Below, in pieces: positions 10,706 to 20,767 of a stretch of DNA of 64,000 bases (the first letter of the stretch is position 1; each line of letters opens with the position of its first letter). Location of the stretch: positions 4,588,001-4,652,000 of the forward strand of contig CM066287.1 of NCBI GenBank assembly GCA_033816765.1, in the 5' to 3' direction. The translations under genes were made by a program, and so were the position numbers. The notes below the pieces were generated by a model that made no database searches, was not told where the DNA came from, and saw nothing but the letters and a program-made list of their open reading frames with translations. The stretch comes from Nothopassalora personata. Taxonomy: Eukaryota; Ascomycota; Dothideomycetes; Mycosphaerellales; Mycosphaerellaceae.

Positions 10706-12367
10706 ATGGGCTCAACCGTCTCGAATTCGTCGACCAACGCCACAACGATGGCGTCTACCAGCTGCGCAAGTCTCTGCTCGCAGCTGACATTCCCCTCGGA
10801 TCTGGCTGCATCTCCGGTATCCTGTGTACCATACGCTGCCAATGAGACCATAACAATCACCGGTGGCCAGAAAGATGTTACGTGCGGCACAACCATCACC
10901 CCAGAGATCGACGTTTGCCGTGTGGTATTGACAGTCACTACCAGCCCAGAGACTGAAGTGTACGTGGAAGTATGGCTCCCAGACGGTGACAGCACGTGGA
11001 ATGGACGCACCATGAGCACGGACAACTCTGGCGTCAATGGTTGTGTTGCTTTCAAGGATATGCAATACGTCACAGGCATGGGATTTGCTGCAATAGGTGA
11101 CAACGGTGGCCACAACTCTTCTTCTTTCGACGGCTCGTGGTTTCAGGGCTCCAATGAGCTCGTCCTCGATTGGGCCGGCCGTGCGCGCCACGCGTCAGTC
11201 GTTGCAGGAAAGGCAGTCGTCAACCAGTTCTACCATCGACACGCAGCATATTCGTACTACATCGGTTGCTCTGCAGGTGGCTGGCAAGGAATAAAGTCTG
11301 CCCAGACTTACCCTGACGACTTTGACGGCATCATTGCTGGTTCTTCCGCCACTGACTTCAACCATCTACAAGCGTGGAGTGGCAGATTCGTCCAGCTTAC
11401 CGGAACTGGCACCAGCGACGCGAGATTCCTGACTCAGGATGACTGGACCACTGTCCAGACGGCCATCTTGGCTCAGTGCGATGAGGCTCTTGATGGTGTG
11501 GACGATGGCATCCTGGAAGACCCAACCATCTGCGACTTCGACTACTCAGTACTTAGCAACTCCACCTACGGCCTGACCGCCACTCAAGTCGACACTGTCC
11601 GAAAAGTCTTCACCGAGCTTTACGATGCCGACGGCAACCTTCTCTTCCCAGCCCTTCTTCTCGGCTCCCAAGTCGATGCCTTCCGCCTCGGTCAGCTGTC
11701 CGGTTCGGTCCAAGCCATCTCCGAGGACTGGTACAAGTACGCAGTCGTCAACGACAGCAACTGGGACGCACTCGACATGAACCAGGACGACTACGCCAAA
11801 GCCGACCAACTCGATGCGTACCACGGCAACGTTTCCGGTTACGACGGCGACCTCAGCGCCTTCCACTCTGCCGGCGGCAAGCTCCTCATGTACCACGGCA
11901 TGGCAGACCCTCTCGTCACCGAGGGCGTCGCGCAACGCTACTACCTCAAAGTCGCCAAAACTCTCGGCATCGACAACAGCGGCATGGACGAGTTCCTCCG
12001 ACTCTTCCGCATCAGCGGCTTGGCTCACTGCGGCGTAGGCGGCATCAGCGGCGCCGGCGCATGGATGTTCGGTCAGAGCAAAGCTGCTGCCACCGCCTCA
12101 GTAAACATCATCGACCTCCTCCAGGACTGGGTCGAGAAAGACTCTGCTCCGGACACGCTCCGCGGTACCAAGTTCTGGTACGACACGCCATCTCTCGGAC
12201 TGCAATTCGAGCGCGATCACTGTCGCTTCCCATACCGCACTACATACCGGAGCGGCGACTCCTCTCAGCCATCGTCCTGGGGTTGCGATCTCATCAGCGA
12301 CTGGCGGGAATGCGGTGTCGGCGCGATGCCACGTCTGTGCAACGTCGATGGCAGTTTCGAGTCATAG
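10706..12367 (+). CDS. Tannase / feruloyl esterase B family hydrolase
   Basis: The first ATG in the open frame is at 10706, giving 553 residues. The family hydrolyses ester bonds of feruloylated or galloylated plant compounds. The CS-D-HC architecture is complete: nucleophile Ser189 in GCSAGG, Asp401 in YHGMADPLV, His441 in LAHCG, with Cys188 and Cys442 placed for the characteristic disulphide next to the active site. Family blocks AAIGDNGGH, YPDDFDGIIAGS, EDPTICDF (calcium-binding lid region) and a C-terminal HCRFPYRT are present. Length matches FaeB/tannase. These enzymes are normally secreted, but this start gives no signal peptide, so a 5' exon may be missing from the model or secretion may be lost. 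The substrate (feruloyl, galloyl or other) cannot be decided. Confidence 0.85.
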   Translation: MGSTVSNSSTNATTMASTSCASLCSQLTFPSDLAASPVSCVPYAANETITITGGQKDVTCGTTITPEIDVCRVVLTVTTSPETEVYVEVWLPDGDSTWNGRTMSTDNSGVNGCVAFKDMQYVTGMGFAAIGDNGGHNSSSFDGSWFQGSNELVLDWAGRARHASVVAGKAVVNQFYHRHAAYSYYIGCSAGGWQGIKSAQTYPDDFDGIIAGSSATDFNHLQAWSGRFVQLTGTGTSDARFLTQDDWTTVQTAILAQCDEALDGVDDGILEDPTICDFDYSVLSNSTYGLTATQVDTVRKVFTELYDADGNLLFPALLLGSQVDAFRLGQLSGSVQAISEDWYKYAVVNDSNWDALDMNQDDYAKADQLDAYHGNVSGYDGDLSAFHSAGGKLLMYHGMADPLVTEGVAQRYYLKVAKTLGIDNSGMDEFLRLFRISGLAHCGVGGISGAGAWMFGQSKAAATASVNIIDLLQDWVEKDSAPDTLRGTKFWYDTPSLGLQFERDHCRFPYRTTYRSGDSSQPSSWGCDLISDWRECGVGAMPRLCNVDGSFES

Positions 12368-12817
12368 GTCGAGCGGTCTCGAGGCAGTGGAAAGGGTCTC
12401 ACTGTCTTTTTTTCTTTTGATGTCATGAGTGATGTTCAGATTCTTGTAAATTGTAAATAGCATGGCACCGAAAGCACAGTATGGTCTAATGGGCGAGGGT
12501 ATAGATATAGATTTATTAGATGTAATCAGCAATGCACGACAGCTCGCAGTGGAGAGACTATCTTTTTCGCTTCTGCTGCTCTCGATGTTCTGCCGGGAAT
12601 TGACAGTGGATCTCGAGTGCTTACGTGTTTCTGGGGAGGTGCCTCTGGCTAAAAAGATACGAGCAGCATCCGATATGCGCAATTGGACTTATCATTGAGC
12701 AGATAAAACGGGGCTCGATTTGAATCATGATCTGGCTTCACTACTAGTCTTATCTGAAATACCTCGTCTCCTCTTCTTCCGGAGTGCAAACCAAGGTCTC
12801 CGGGGAATCTTCCAACT
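12368..12817. other. Intergenic, convergent 3' regions
   Basis: A 450-bp gap between the esterase (+) and the Cwc22 gene (-). Moderately AT-rich, with TAGATATAGATTTATTAGA-like sequence near 12501 consistent with 3'-end signals. No gene seen. Confidence 0.4.
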
Positions 12818-15559
12818 CTAGCGGCGACCGTTGCCCATCAAGCCACGTCGGCTAGGATGAATGTGCGACAATTCGTCCTCAGGAGCCCTAGCCGCGGGCT
12901 TCTCTGCCTTTGTTGGCGGACGTTCGTCGCGAGCTGGCTTCCTACGACGCTGTGGAGACCTCGACCGCACCGATTCCGGGCTGCTGGTATTCCTCCTTCT
13001 CTTCGAGGCCGGCGTACGCCGTGGAGATGAACGAGAGCGTGACCGTGAGCGAGAATCATAGCTGCTGGCGCTCCTGTCTCTTCTCTTAGGCAGCGGTGAG
13101 CGAGCCTTTCCTGACTTACCTTTGCCCCGTGGTGGAGATACAGAGCGGCTGGCTGTACGACCTCTGCGCGGTGGAGAGCGAGAACCAGAGGCTGACCTTC
13201 GACGTCTCGGCGCGGAACGAGATCGTGATCTAGAGTATGAATCGTTTCGTCGTCCGCGCTTGGGCGGCGGGCTTCGCGATATGCTAGCCCGAGCTCCATT
13301 TCTCTTCGGTGGTGGTGATCTGGAATCGTATGAGGCTGAACGACGTCTTCGTACGCGAGAGCGAGAAGGCGAGCGAGATTCGACATCTCTTCTGTTGCCT
13401 TTCTGCGGGGTGAGAGAACGCGAGTAGCTTCTGCCCCTGGCCCCACGTCTCAGTGGAGTCCGTGACCGCGATCGTGACCGGGAGTCTGAAGACGAATAAC
13501 TCGAGTAGCTGCTGTAGCTACTGACACTCTCACTTCGTCCCCTGCTACTAGGCGTAGGACTTCTGGCAGGCGGCAGTGGCGCTGGTGCTGGCTTGGGTGC
13601 GTTCTTCAACCATTCTCGCATGCCCTCGGTCAGAGGACCCATACCGATTGCCGTGAAGAAGTTGATGCTGAAGCGAGTGTTCTTCGGGTTGTCGGTCGGG
13701 AACATGCCGGTCAACGCTGGTTGCAAAGCGTCGTCCTTGAAGCGTTCTTGTAGTGACTTCATGCCAACCCCCTGGGCGAGCTCTTCTATCAGTATTTTGA
13801 CGAATATACGACTCGAGCTCGTCGTGTCTTCCTCGTTCAGCTTCACCACATGGAAGACATGCCATCCGATCGCATCAGCTGATAGTAGATGTCCAAAGAA
13901 TTGCGCAATGATGCGAAGGCGGTTCGTTTCGTAGCGATGGATGGTCTCGTAGTACTTCGTGAACATGTCCTGGAATAGATCTTGCCATAGTCTATTGAGC
14001 TTGCAAAATCTCTCGCCGATGAGTCCAAAGAATTTGTTGTAGGTGCGCTCCTGACTGCAACATTCGATTATCATCGACGGAAGCTCGTCCTCTCGCCCGT
14101 TGGGCAGATTTATACGCATCAGCTTGTGGCAGGCTTCTTCAAAAGTGCCCGATGACATGATTGTAAGATAGATCGAACGCCGCAGATTGACCAGGTCCGT
14201 GTTTGACTGATCCTTGATCTCCAAAGCCTTCTCGGCAGCGTCCTCTTCATCTTCTTCGCTGCTCTCGTCCGAGCCATCTTCTTCATCCTCCTCTTCGCTA
14301 CCCTCAGCTTCTCCGAGAATTTCGGCCTTCAGCTTCCGATAGGCCTCCTCGTTGGCTTCAAAATCCGAGTCGAATTTGAAGATGTTTAGCCCGTCCTCGG
14401 TAGTTAGCTGATCGTCCAACCCTGGTCTATGTGTGATCTGGTCCTCTTCTTCTACGAGGTCAAGCTCTTCGCGCACAGCTGGATGGTCTTTGTACTTGTC
14501 CTTTCTTATCTGGAACAGCACTTCAATCATGTATTGCTCCCTCTTGTCGATGTCACCTTCGTGCAGAATGCTTCTGAACTGATCATACACAGCGAGTGCA
14601 ATTTGGGAGTTCATCTCCTCAATGTGCTGACCAACCTCCTTCATAAGTCCCACGGCAATCTCGACGCTGTCGTTTGTTGGCTTGTGAAGCAACAGCAGTA
14701 GCATTTGAGCAGCAAGCATCTCGTGAGCCACTTGCTGGTTGATGAGGTGGGCGATGAAGGTCGTGCTGCTGAGGCACACACTCTTGTCGTTCCGCTTGAA
14801 GGCCTTGCGAAACTGAATGATCAGTCTGTTGATGAGAAGCTCGCCGACCTGGGGCAGTTTCGTGTTCACAATAGCCACCATGGCGGCGAAGATCGGTGTG
14901 AACGGCAGGCTGGCTGCCTGCGCCTTCATGATGCTCCTGCAGAAGAGGCCTCGTCCTCGCACAAGGTTCTCGTTGAACAGCTCAGGCACAATGTGCTTGA
15001 TGTTGGAGGCGTTGACCTTGTTGATCAGACCGTTGATCGACTTCTTCAGCGCTTCCCACGCCATGCGCTGGTACTCTTTCGACGTCTTGTCCGTGATTTG
15101 AGCCTGCAGAGCCTTCAGCCTGGCGGGCGGGATGTATGTGCCCCCCGACCGCATGTTGAGCAGGCGATCGTATTCTGCCTTGGCCGCCGCCTGCTTCTCG
15201 GCGTCTGTGAGCGGCTTCGAAGGCTTGGAGTCGGCCTGGTCGCGCTGTCGCACTTCCAGCTGTCGGGCTCTTTCTCTCGCCCGCTCACGATCCACATCTC
15301 GAGGGAGGGGCCCACTCCCGCTCCGCGCCGGTGGTGATCGTGACCGTGACCGCGAATAAGATCGTCGTCGCAGTGCAGGTGCATCGCGGCGTGGTGACGG
15401 AGAGCGTGATATGGTGCTTCGTTTCCGGGAGCTGTCTGCTGGTGGTGGTGGTGGTGGTGGTGGTGCTGCTGCTGCTGCTGTTGCTGCTACAGCGTCTGCC
15501 GCCCGGTCGCCTGGCTCTGGCGTTGGTAGTCGCACTGCTGACCGGATCTTGGCCGCCAT
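12818..15559 (-). CDS. cwc22: Pre-mRNA-splicing factor Cwc22
   Basis: An intronless ORF of 913 residues from ATG 15559. Cwc22 is an NTC-associated spliceosome protein needed for the first catalytic step and, in animals, for recruiting eIF4A3. The order is: Ala/Pro-rich N-terminus coded by triplet repeats, a short RS segment, a MIF4G domain from about residue 165 (QRMAWEALKKSINGLINKVN; NLVRGRGLFCRSIMKAQA; PQVGELLINRLI), an acidic linker (SEEEDEEDGSDESSEEDEED), an MA3 domain from about residue 455 (NLRRSIYLTIMSSGTFEEAC; NRLRIIAQFFGHLLSADAIGW) and a long RS/RR tail after ~660. The RS tail is longer than in yeast. Its antisense frames are shadows. The next gene, Leo1, is co-directional, with its stop ~430 bp upstream. 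Confidence 0.95.
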   Translation of the reverse strand: MAAKIRSAVRLPTPEPGDRAADAVAATAAAAAPPPPPPPPADSSRKRSTISRSPSPRRDAPALRRRSYSRSRSRSPPARSGSGPLPRDVDRERARERARQLEVRQRDQADSKPSKPLTDAEKQAAAKAEYDRLLNMRSGGTYIPPARLKALQAQITDKTSKEYQRMAWEALKKSINGLINKVNASNIKHIVPELFNENLVRGRGLFCRSIMKAQAASLPFTPIFAAMVAIVNTKLPQVGELLINRLIIQFRKAFKRNDKSVCLSSTTFIAHLINQQVAHEMLAAQMLLLLLHKPTNDSVEIAVGLMKEVGQHIEEMNSQIALAVYDQFRSILHEGDIDKREQYMIEVLFQIRKDKYKDHPAVREELDLVEEEDQITHRPGLDDQLTTEDGLNIFKFDSDFEANEEAYRKLKAEILGEAEGSEEEDEEDGSDESSEEDEEDAAEKALEIKDQSNTDLVNLRRSIYLTIMSSGTFEEACHKLMRINLPNGREDELPSMIIECCSQERTYNKFFGLIGERFCKLNRLWQDLFQDMFTKYYETIHRYETNRLRIIAQFFGHLLSADAIGWHVFHVVKLNEEDTTSSSRIFVKILIEELAQGVGMKSLQERFKDDALQPALTGMFPTDNPKNTRFSINFFTAIGMGPLTEGMREWLKNAPKPAPAPLPPARSPTPSSRGRSESVSSYSSYSSYSSSDSRSRSRSRTPLRRGARGRSYSRSLTPQKGNRRDVESRSPSRSRVRRRRSASYDSRSPPPKRNGARASISRSPPPKRGRRNDSYSRSRSRSAPRRRRSASGSRSPPRRGRTASRSVSPPRGKGKSGKARSPLPKRRDRSASSYDSRSRSRSRSSPRRTPASKRRRNTSSPESVRSRSPQRRRKPARDERPPTKAEKPAARAPEDELSHIHPSRRGLMGNGRR
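15419..15488. repeat. Triplet microsatellite coding Pro/Ala runs in Cwc22
   Basis: (GGT)8 followed by an imperfect (GCT)n tract on the + strand. On the coding strand this gives an uninterrupted Pro run and an Ala run near residues 25-45 of Cwc22. Such tracts are prone to length change between strains. Confidence 0.85.
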
Positions 15560-15986
15560 GGTCGTGGTGGCCGCCGTGTATGGCCTGCAGCAGAATTCTG
15601 TGAGCCTGACCGAAGTTCGAACTTGAACTTCTCGTCACGCGAGTCAGCGGAAGGTGAGCCGAGGATTATTGTGGCATCTAGAATTATTCACCTTGACATA
15701 TGCACTGTTGAACTACTACTACCACAGCATGCATATGCATAGATTCGTTCACAATGGTTGCAAGTCATGCCTATTACTTGCTACGCGAAGGAGAGAAGTC
15801 TACTGCAGCAAGAATGCAATCCACTTTGCGAATTGATTAAACAGTACTTGATAGGATGATCGACTCCCATGAATCTGCGTTAGGTGTCCTTGCAAATATG
15901 ACCTTGTTGCTGACTCCAACCGATGCAGCTTGGGTGCTGCCCATGCTAACAAACGCCGCGCTCAATCGTACAGATACATGAACGCT
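15560..15986. other. Intergenic (Cwc22 promoter / Leo1 3' region)
   Basis: A 427-bp gap. No supported ORF, RNA gene or repeat. Confidence 0.4.
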
Positions 15987-17629
15987 TCAGTCCTCGTCGT
16001 CATCGTCAACAATGCGACGCTTCTTGAGCCGTGGCTGAGGCACATCATCATCAATCTCGCCCTCGGCATCCGCGTCGTCGTCCGCTCCACCACTGTTCTC
16101 GCGAGCTCGATCTCGCTTCGGCGTTCGCTCTCTTGCCTGCTCAACGATGCCATCATCGGGGTCCTCCTCGTCATCGACCTCTTCTTCCTCGTCGCTGGCC
16201 GCGACAAAGTCGTCTTCGATGTCATAGCTGTCTTCCTTGGTGAAACGCTTGCGCCCGTTGTCCTCGTCCTCGCTGTACTCGCTGTTGCGACGCCGTCTGG
16301 GCTTCGCGCGGGCCTTGCCTGGTCCTGGCCTGCCGCGGCCCCCGTCCATCTCATCGTCTTCGAGCATGCCAACATTGAGTCCTCCGTAGCGACTCGAGGA
16401 CAGTCCCGACCGACCAAGGGTACGATCGGCACGTTCCCGCTCCCTCTCCTGCGCATTCTGCAACTTCCTTCTGTTCCGCATCGCCTGCCGTTCTGCGATT
16501 TCTGCCTGCTTCCTCTGCAGCTCTGGATCCACCTCGGTAGCTTCGAGCGTGCCCGTGGCTCCCCCAACCTTCGTGGCATTTGCGGCATTTGCGAGAGCGG
16601 CCTGTAGCTTCTCGATGGCGTCGTCTTCGCCAGACTCGGTCTGCCGGATCTGTAGGCCGGCCGTGACTTTGTGGGTAACACGCAAAGCTTCTGCTTCTTG
16701 CACCGGCACAATGAGATACGTCCAGGCGTCCCTGCTGAAGTCATACTTCTCACCATCAGCTGCCCCCTGTCTGCCTCCCTTGTGTCCTTTGGTGCTGACG
16801 CTGACTGGTGTTGGTTTGATCGGATTGCGTTGCGGAGGCGCTAGCGGGTTGCCGTCGATCTCGTACTGGGTGTTCGGGTCAGATGCAAGTTGTAAGGTTA
16901 GCGACCCATCAGACCATCTGTTGATACGGGCATTTGATTGCAGCTCGGCTGCATTCGAGGGTGAGTGTCGCCAGCGGATAGTGCTTAGCGCGGTGTTGTA
17001 GGCAGAGAAAGCAGCTGTCGGTGCGGCTTTCGAGTGATGCTCGGTTGTCGGAGGCTGGAACGTGGTTGTCTGCCATGCTTGTGGCTCTAGTGACATGAAG
17101 GGAGGAACTTTGAGAAGATACATCTGCACATGTTAGCGAGACCTCAGAAGGTGTAGTCCTTCGACACGCACCTCGCCATCACTGGGTTCAGGAACTGCTT
17201 GTCTGGACACCTCGACGTCCATCGCAACGATCTCCTTCTCCTCGAACTGCTGAGCATCATCCTCCTGTAGCCGGTCTGCTCGGCCTTCGTCATCTCCCGA
17301 ATCAAGCTCCGCATCGTCGAGGTGCCGTCTCCTGCGAATATCAGTACTTTGCGCGAACGGCATGGCATAGCTCTGTGTGGAGCTTACGAAGGCTGCTCAG
17401 GCTCTTCAGCTGGTAGTACGTCGTCCTCATCATCCCCAAAAAGATCGTCTCCTGCTTGTTCATCCTCGCCGTCTGCCTCTGCATCGGCGGCCTTTCTTCG
17501 TCTCGAGGTCACTGCGTCCTCTTCGTCGCTGCCCGCGCCCGCATCAAGCCCATTCAAGACATTCTCAGCTGCGATCGCCTCCTCTCGCGCTTGGTCCTCA
17601 GCTGGCGAGCCGGACGGTTCAGCAGACAT
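15987..17629 (-). CDS. leo1: Paf1 complex subunit Leo1
   Basis: Exons 17388-17629, 17172-17331 and 15987-17123 give 512 residues; introns of 56 and 48 nt (GTAAGC..CAG and GTGCGT..CAG). Leo1 is a subunit of the Paf1 elongation complex that accompanies RNA polymerase II. The acidic N-terminus (AGDDLFGDDEDDVLPAEEPE) is joined by the first splice to RRHLDDAELDSGDDEGRADR, a conserved Leo1 block. The second splice gives the Leo1-domain start MYLLKVPPFMSLEPQAW. The domain continues through RWSDGSLTLQLASDP (compare the conserved NARIVRWSDGSLSL-like block) and LIVPVQEAEALRVTHKV. The C-terminal 150 residues are Arg/Asp/Glu-rich and end in LKKRRIVDDDDED. Length is usual for filamentous fungi. Confidence 0.93.
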
Positions 17630-18883
17630 GTCGCGTGGTCGAAGAGAGAAGTCACGCAAGTCTGCACGAGCGCTCTTTCGTCGTGCGGTGCTGATACGCT
17701 CGGGGTGATGAGTGCAATCGGTCGAGGGGCAGGCGTGTATGCGAGTCGAGGTGTGGAGGGAGAAGGTGGCGATGAGGAAGTAAATGAACGCCAATGGCGC
17801 ATCTGTACTGTAGTTATGCGTATCGCTCTGTCGTTCGCGCAGTTCAAAAACGCGCTGCCAGCCACACTGTGGCTCACCGGTGAAAGCCAAAACGCGGCGA
17901 GGCTTCGGTCTGGTTTCAGAAAGAGCTTGGCCGAGACGAGACGCATGGGACGACGCCGCCTCCTGAGCCGCGAGCCTCAGAGCGTGGGGAAGGCCGCAGG
18001 GTCTGTACAGAACATCATCACGTCGTCCCTTTCCTCTCGTGCCAAGTCACGACAGCACGTCGTGCCACTGCTCGAGCCCTCACGTCTTTCCATCCACGCT
18101 AGTCCACACGCAACACGACATCTCCTCCATAACATGTCGTCCTGGATGAACAATCTGTACGTGAACAGACTTTCTCTTTTGTCAAGCCCGTGTAAGTTGG
18201 GCCAAGTTGGGGGATGCATGAAGCTCGTCTCCGTTCGCTCCGCCACTTCTCCTCATCAAGCTGGCAGCATCGTGAACATTAGCAACATCGACCCTCAGGT
18301 CAGGAAGAAATCTCGGTTGTTGTGTCAAGGTACTACTTTCAGCAATTACTCTTTGGCCGGTCTCCGCCATGGACTTTGCCTTACCAGCCACGCATGGAGA
18401 GCTTCACCATCACCAGAACTGGACTTGAGGAGTTCCCCCTTGCGATGCATTCATACGATTCTGCTGCTGGCCACGTGGCCCTTCCAGGAGTAACGGTGCT
18501 GTGGACCGTGGCGTTGGACAACGGGTGTGTTAGGCGCAGCACTCGTCGGCGCTGGCATTCCATTGCATGCTCTGGAGCTCTGCCGCTGGCTATAATACCT
18601 CCTAGAACGAACGCCCCGAGTGCTGCATCGTTAATGGGTACCCGTCGCTAGCGTGCATTGCAGGCGTGCTGCACGACGCCACAGCCAGCAACGGGCAGAG
18701 CGGCATTGCCGTTTCATACCCATATCAAGTTGCAGCAACTTCACACGCATGACAGCAAGTGAGGTATGGCATCAAACCATCCGCGTGCCAGTTTTAGCGC
18801 CATGTGAAGTTGCGGCTCTCACATATCTCAATCGATATGAAAGCCATCCACTCCTCCACCTCGCCAACACGGACAAAGACACA
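17630..18883. other. Long intergenic region between divergent Leo1 and MOB genes
   Basis: 1.25 kb. A 345-codon + frame (17456-18493) runs antisense over Leo1 exon 1 and into this gap; it starts at TTG and has no recognisable domain, so I do not call it. The sequence just 5' of 18884 is C/A-rich as expected of a leader. Confidence 0.4.
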
Positions 18884-20233
18884 ATGAAGATAATCAAATT
18901 CATCCCGGACGACGAAGCGGCCGCGCCACCACTGGAGCGATCCGAAGGAACCGCCGCTGCTGCGCCATTACCACCGCCGCCGGACGAGGAGAACCAGGAG
19001 CCGGAGCCGGAGGTGGCCGCGCTGCTTGGACTCACATACAAACGGACCACAAGACATATATTTGTGGCACAAGCATATGCTGACGAGATCAAACGCAGAC
19101 GCAATTTGGGACGTCCCAGTCAGCAACGCACGACCCCCAACCAGCAGCCAAGCGGCCAGCCACCGAGCCGCGGCGGCAATTCATCACCATCGGCAAACAG
19201 CCCCTCGCCACTCGCATCACCAAATATTCCAGCACCCGCCGCATCTCCATCACTCACAGGCACCACGATGCAAAACAGCGAGCTTGTCTTCCAAGCTAAC
19301 CTCACCCATGGAGGCCCCAAGAAGAACCCGCCGTTCTTCTTCCGCGAGAACTACTGCGGCTTCATCGTCAAGGGCAACTTCATGACACTGGGCGCAAAGC
19401 CACACATGCTCGAGGAGGGAGAGTGGATCGCTCATCAAGGCAAGCACTGTCGCTTCCCAATCTGCAAAATTGCCCAGGCGGCTAATCATTCACAGTGGTT
19501 GAGCAGGATCGTCTTCTCGCCGGCATGGTCAAGATGATGCAGACCGAGGATCGCACCACCGGTGTCCCCATCTGCAATGCAAAGGACTGCCCAACCATGT
19601 CAGCTGGCCCGTGAGCTACCTCCTTACCACCTTCACTCTGCTAATCTAATTTTCCTACACAGCACACCATATCACTGGCAGGACACCCGCGGACAACCCA
19701 TCAATCTGCCAGCTCCGAACTACATCAAGAACATTCAGGTTTGGGTCGCCACCAAGATTAAGGACGAGACTCTTTTCCCGGTCAACACCTTCCAGACTGC
19801 TCCACCACTTCCCGACCCGCAGCAAGTTGCAAACGACCCAAAGCACTGGCTGGGAAAGAGCTCCGGCTTTCCACAGAAATTCGAGGCAGAAGTCAAGATC
19901 GCGTACAAGCAGATGTTCCGCATCTATGCTCATCTCTACTGGCAGCATTGGCTGCAATTTTGGGATCTCAGCGCTTACCGCGACCTCAACACCTGCTTCA
20001 TCCACTTCGTCAACGTCGGTCGCATCTTCGGTCTGCTCACCGACAAGGACACCGAACCCATGCAGCCGCTCATCGACCTGTGGATCGCCCGCGGCGATCT
20101 ACCCAAGTTGAATATGAATGGCACTGCCGCCACTCCGACTGCTGCCACTCCGGCTAACAATGCTGCTGCGTCCTCCTCAGCCAGCGCAGCCAACATCCAG
20201 CCATCGACTGGTGCTCCTGGCCCAGCCTCTTGA
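18884..20233 (+). CDS. MOB family kinase activator (Mob2-like)
   Basis: Exons 18884-19439, 19496-19610 and 19663-20233 give 413 residues. MOB proteins bind and activate NDR/LATS-type kinases in morphogenesis and septation networks. The MOB core starts at GNFMTLGAKPHMLEEGEWIA and continues, after splicing, as VVEQDRLLAGMVKMMQTE. The zinc ligands are present as CNAKDC and as the His pair in RIYAHLYWQHW, along with MSAGPTPYHWQD and FPQKFEAEV. Presence of TMSAG and LPAPNYI favours the Mob2 branch over Mob1. A ~120-residue Pro/Ser/Gln-rich N-terminus and an Ala/Ser-rich tail are extra to the core. Intron 1 (19440-19495) has a GC donor (AAG/GCAAGC) with a GGCTAAT branch site and CACAG acceptor. The gene cannot be read in frame without it. 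An in-frame upstream ATG at 18749 is less likely. Confidence 0.88.
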
Positions 20234-20767
20234 GCTCAGGCACAGCGACTTCAAACAACATTGACAGAATGGTGAGCATCAAGTACGGCGTCATGGGCGT
20301 AACAAAGGTACAAACAACATGCATAAGAAGGGTAGCATAGAGCACGAAGGTAGAATCTGCGACACGGCAGAACGTGAAAACATGGGGAATGGATCATTGA
20401 AAGACTGCGTGGGATCACAGTCAAGCCAAAGCACTGGTTGCTCAAGGCCACGGTCGTTTAGATACCACAATACCATTGCTTGCGGCTCGCAAGTTTGTTA
20501 TGCTTTGAGCTGTTGCTTAGATGATCTTCATGCTTATGTCAGATGTGCATTTGTAGGTTGTGCTTGGCTTGACAGTACTGTTGATGATCTATGCTCTCTG
20601 GGACGGAACGGCTCTAGTACTCTGGTACCGGCACATCGACCCTTCGTTTCAGAATCACCTCGGCTGATTCGAAATAGCATATCTGCCGAAACTTCTATGG
20701 GCACGACGGATTCAGCGCTACCAATTGAACAAACGTGTGTGCACGGGTACAGCCTTGGTGCAGTGCG
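20234..20767. other. Intergenic
   Basis: A 534-bp gap between co-directional MOB and thioesterase genes. No supported ORF, repeat or RNA gene. Confidence 0.4.

Noticed and set aside
11546..12028. 160-codon minus-strand ORF inside the esterase
   Set aside because: It is antisense to a gene with a complete catalytic triad, and its product looks like reverse-frame translation.
17456..18493. 345-codon plus-strand ORF antisense to Leo1 exon 1
   Set aside because: It starts at TTG, has no recognisable domain, and its left part mirrors the acidic Leo1 N-terminus. Leo1 is supported by splicing and homology.
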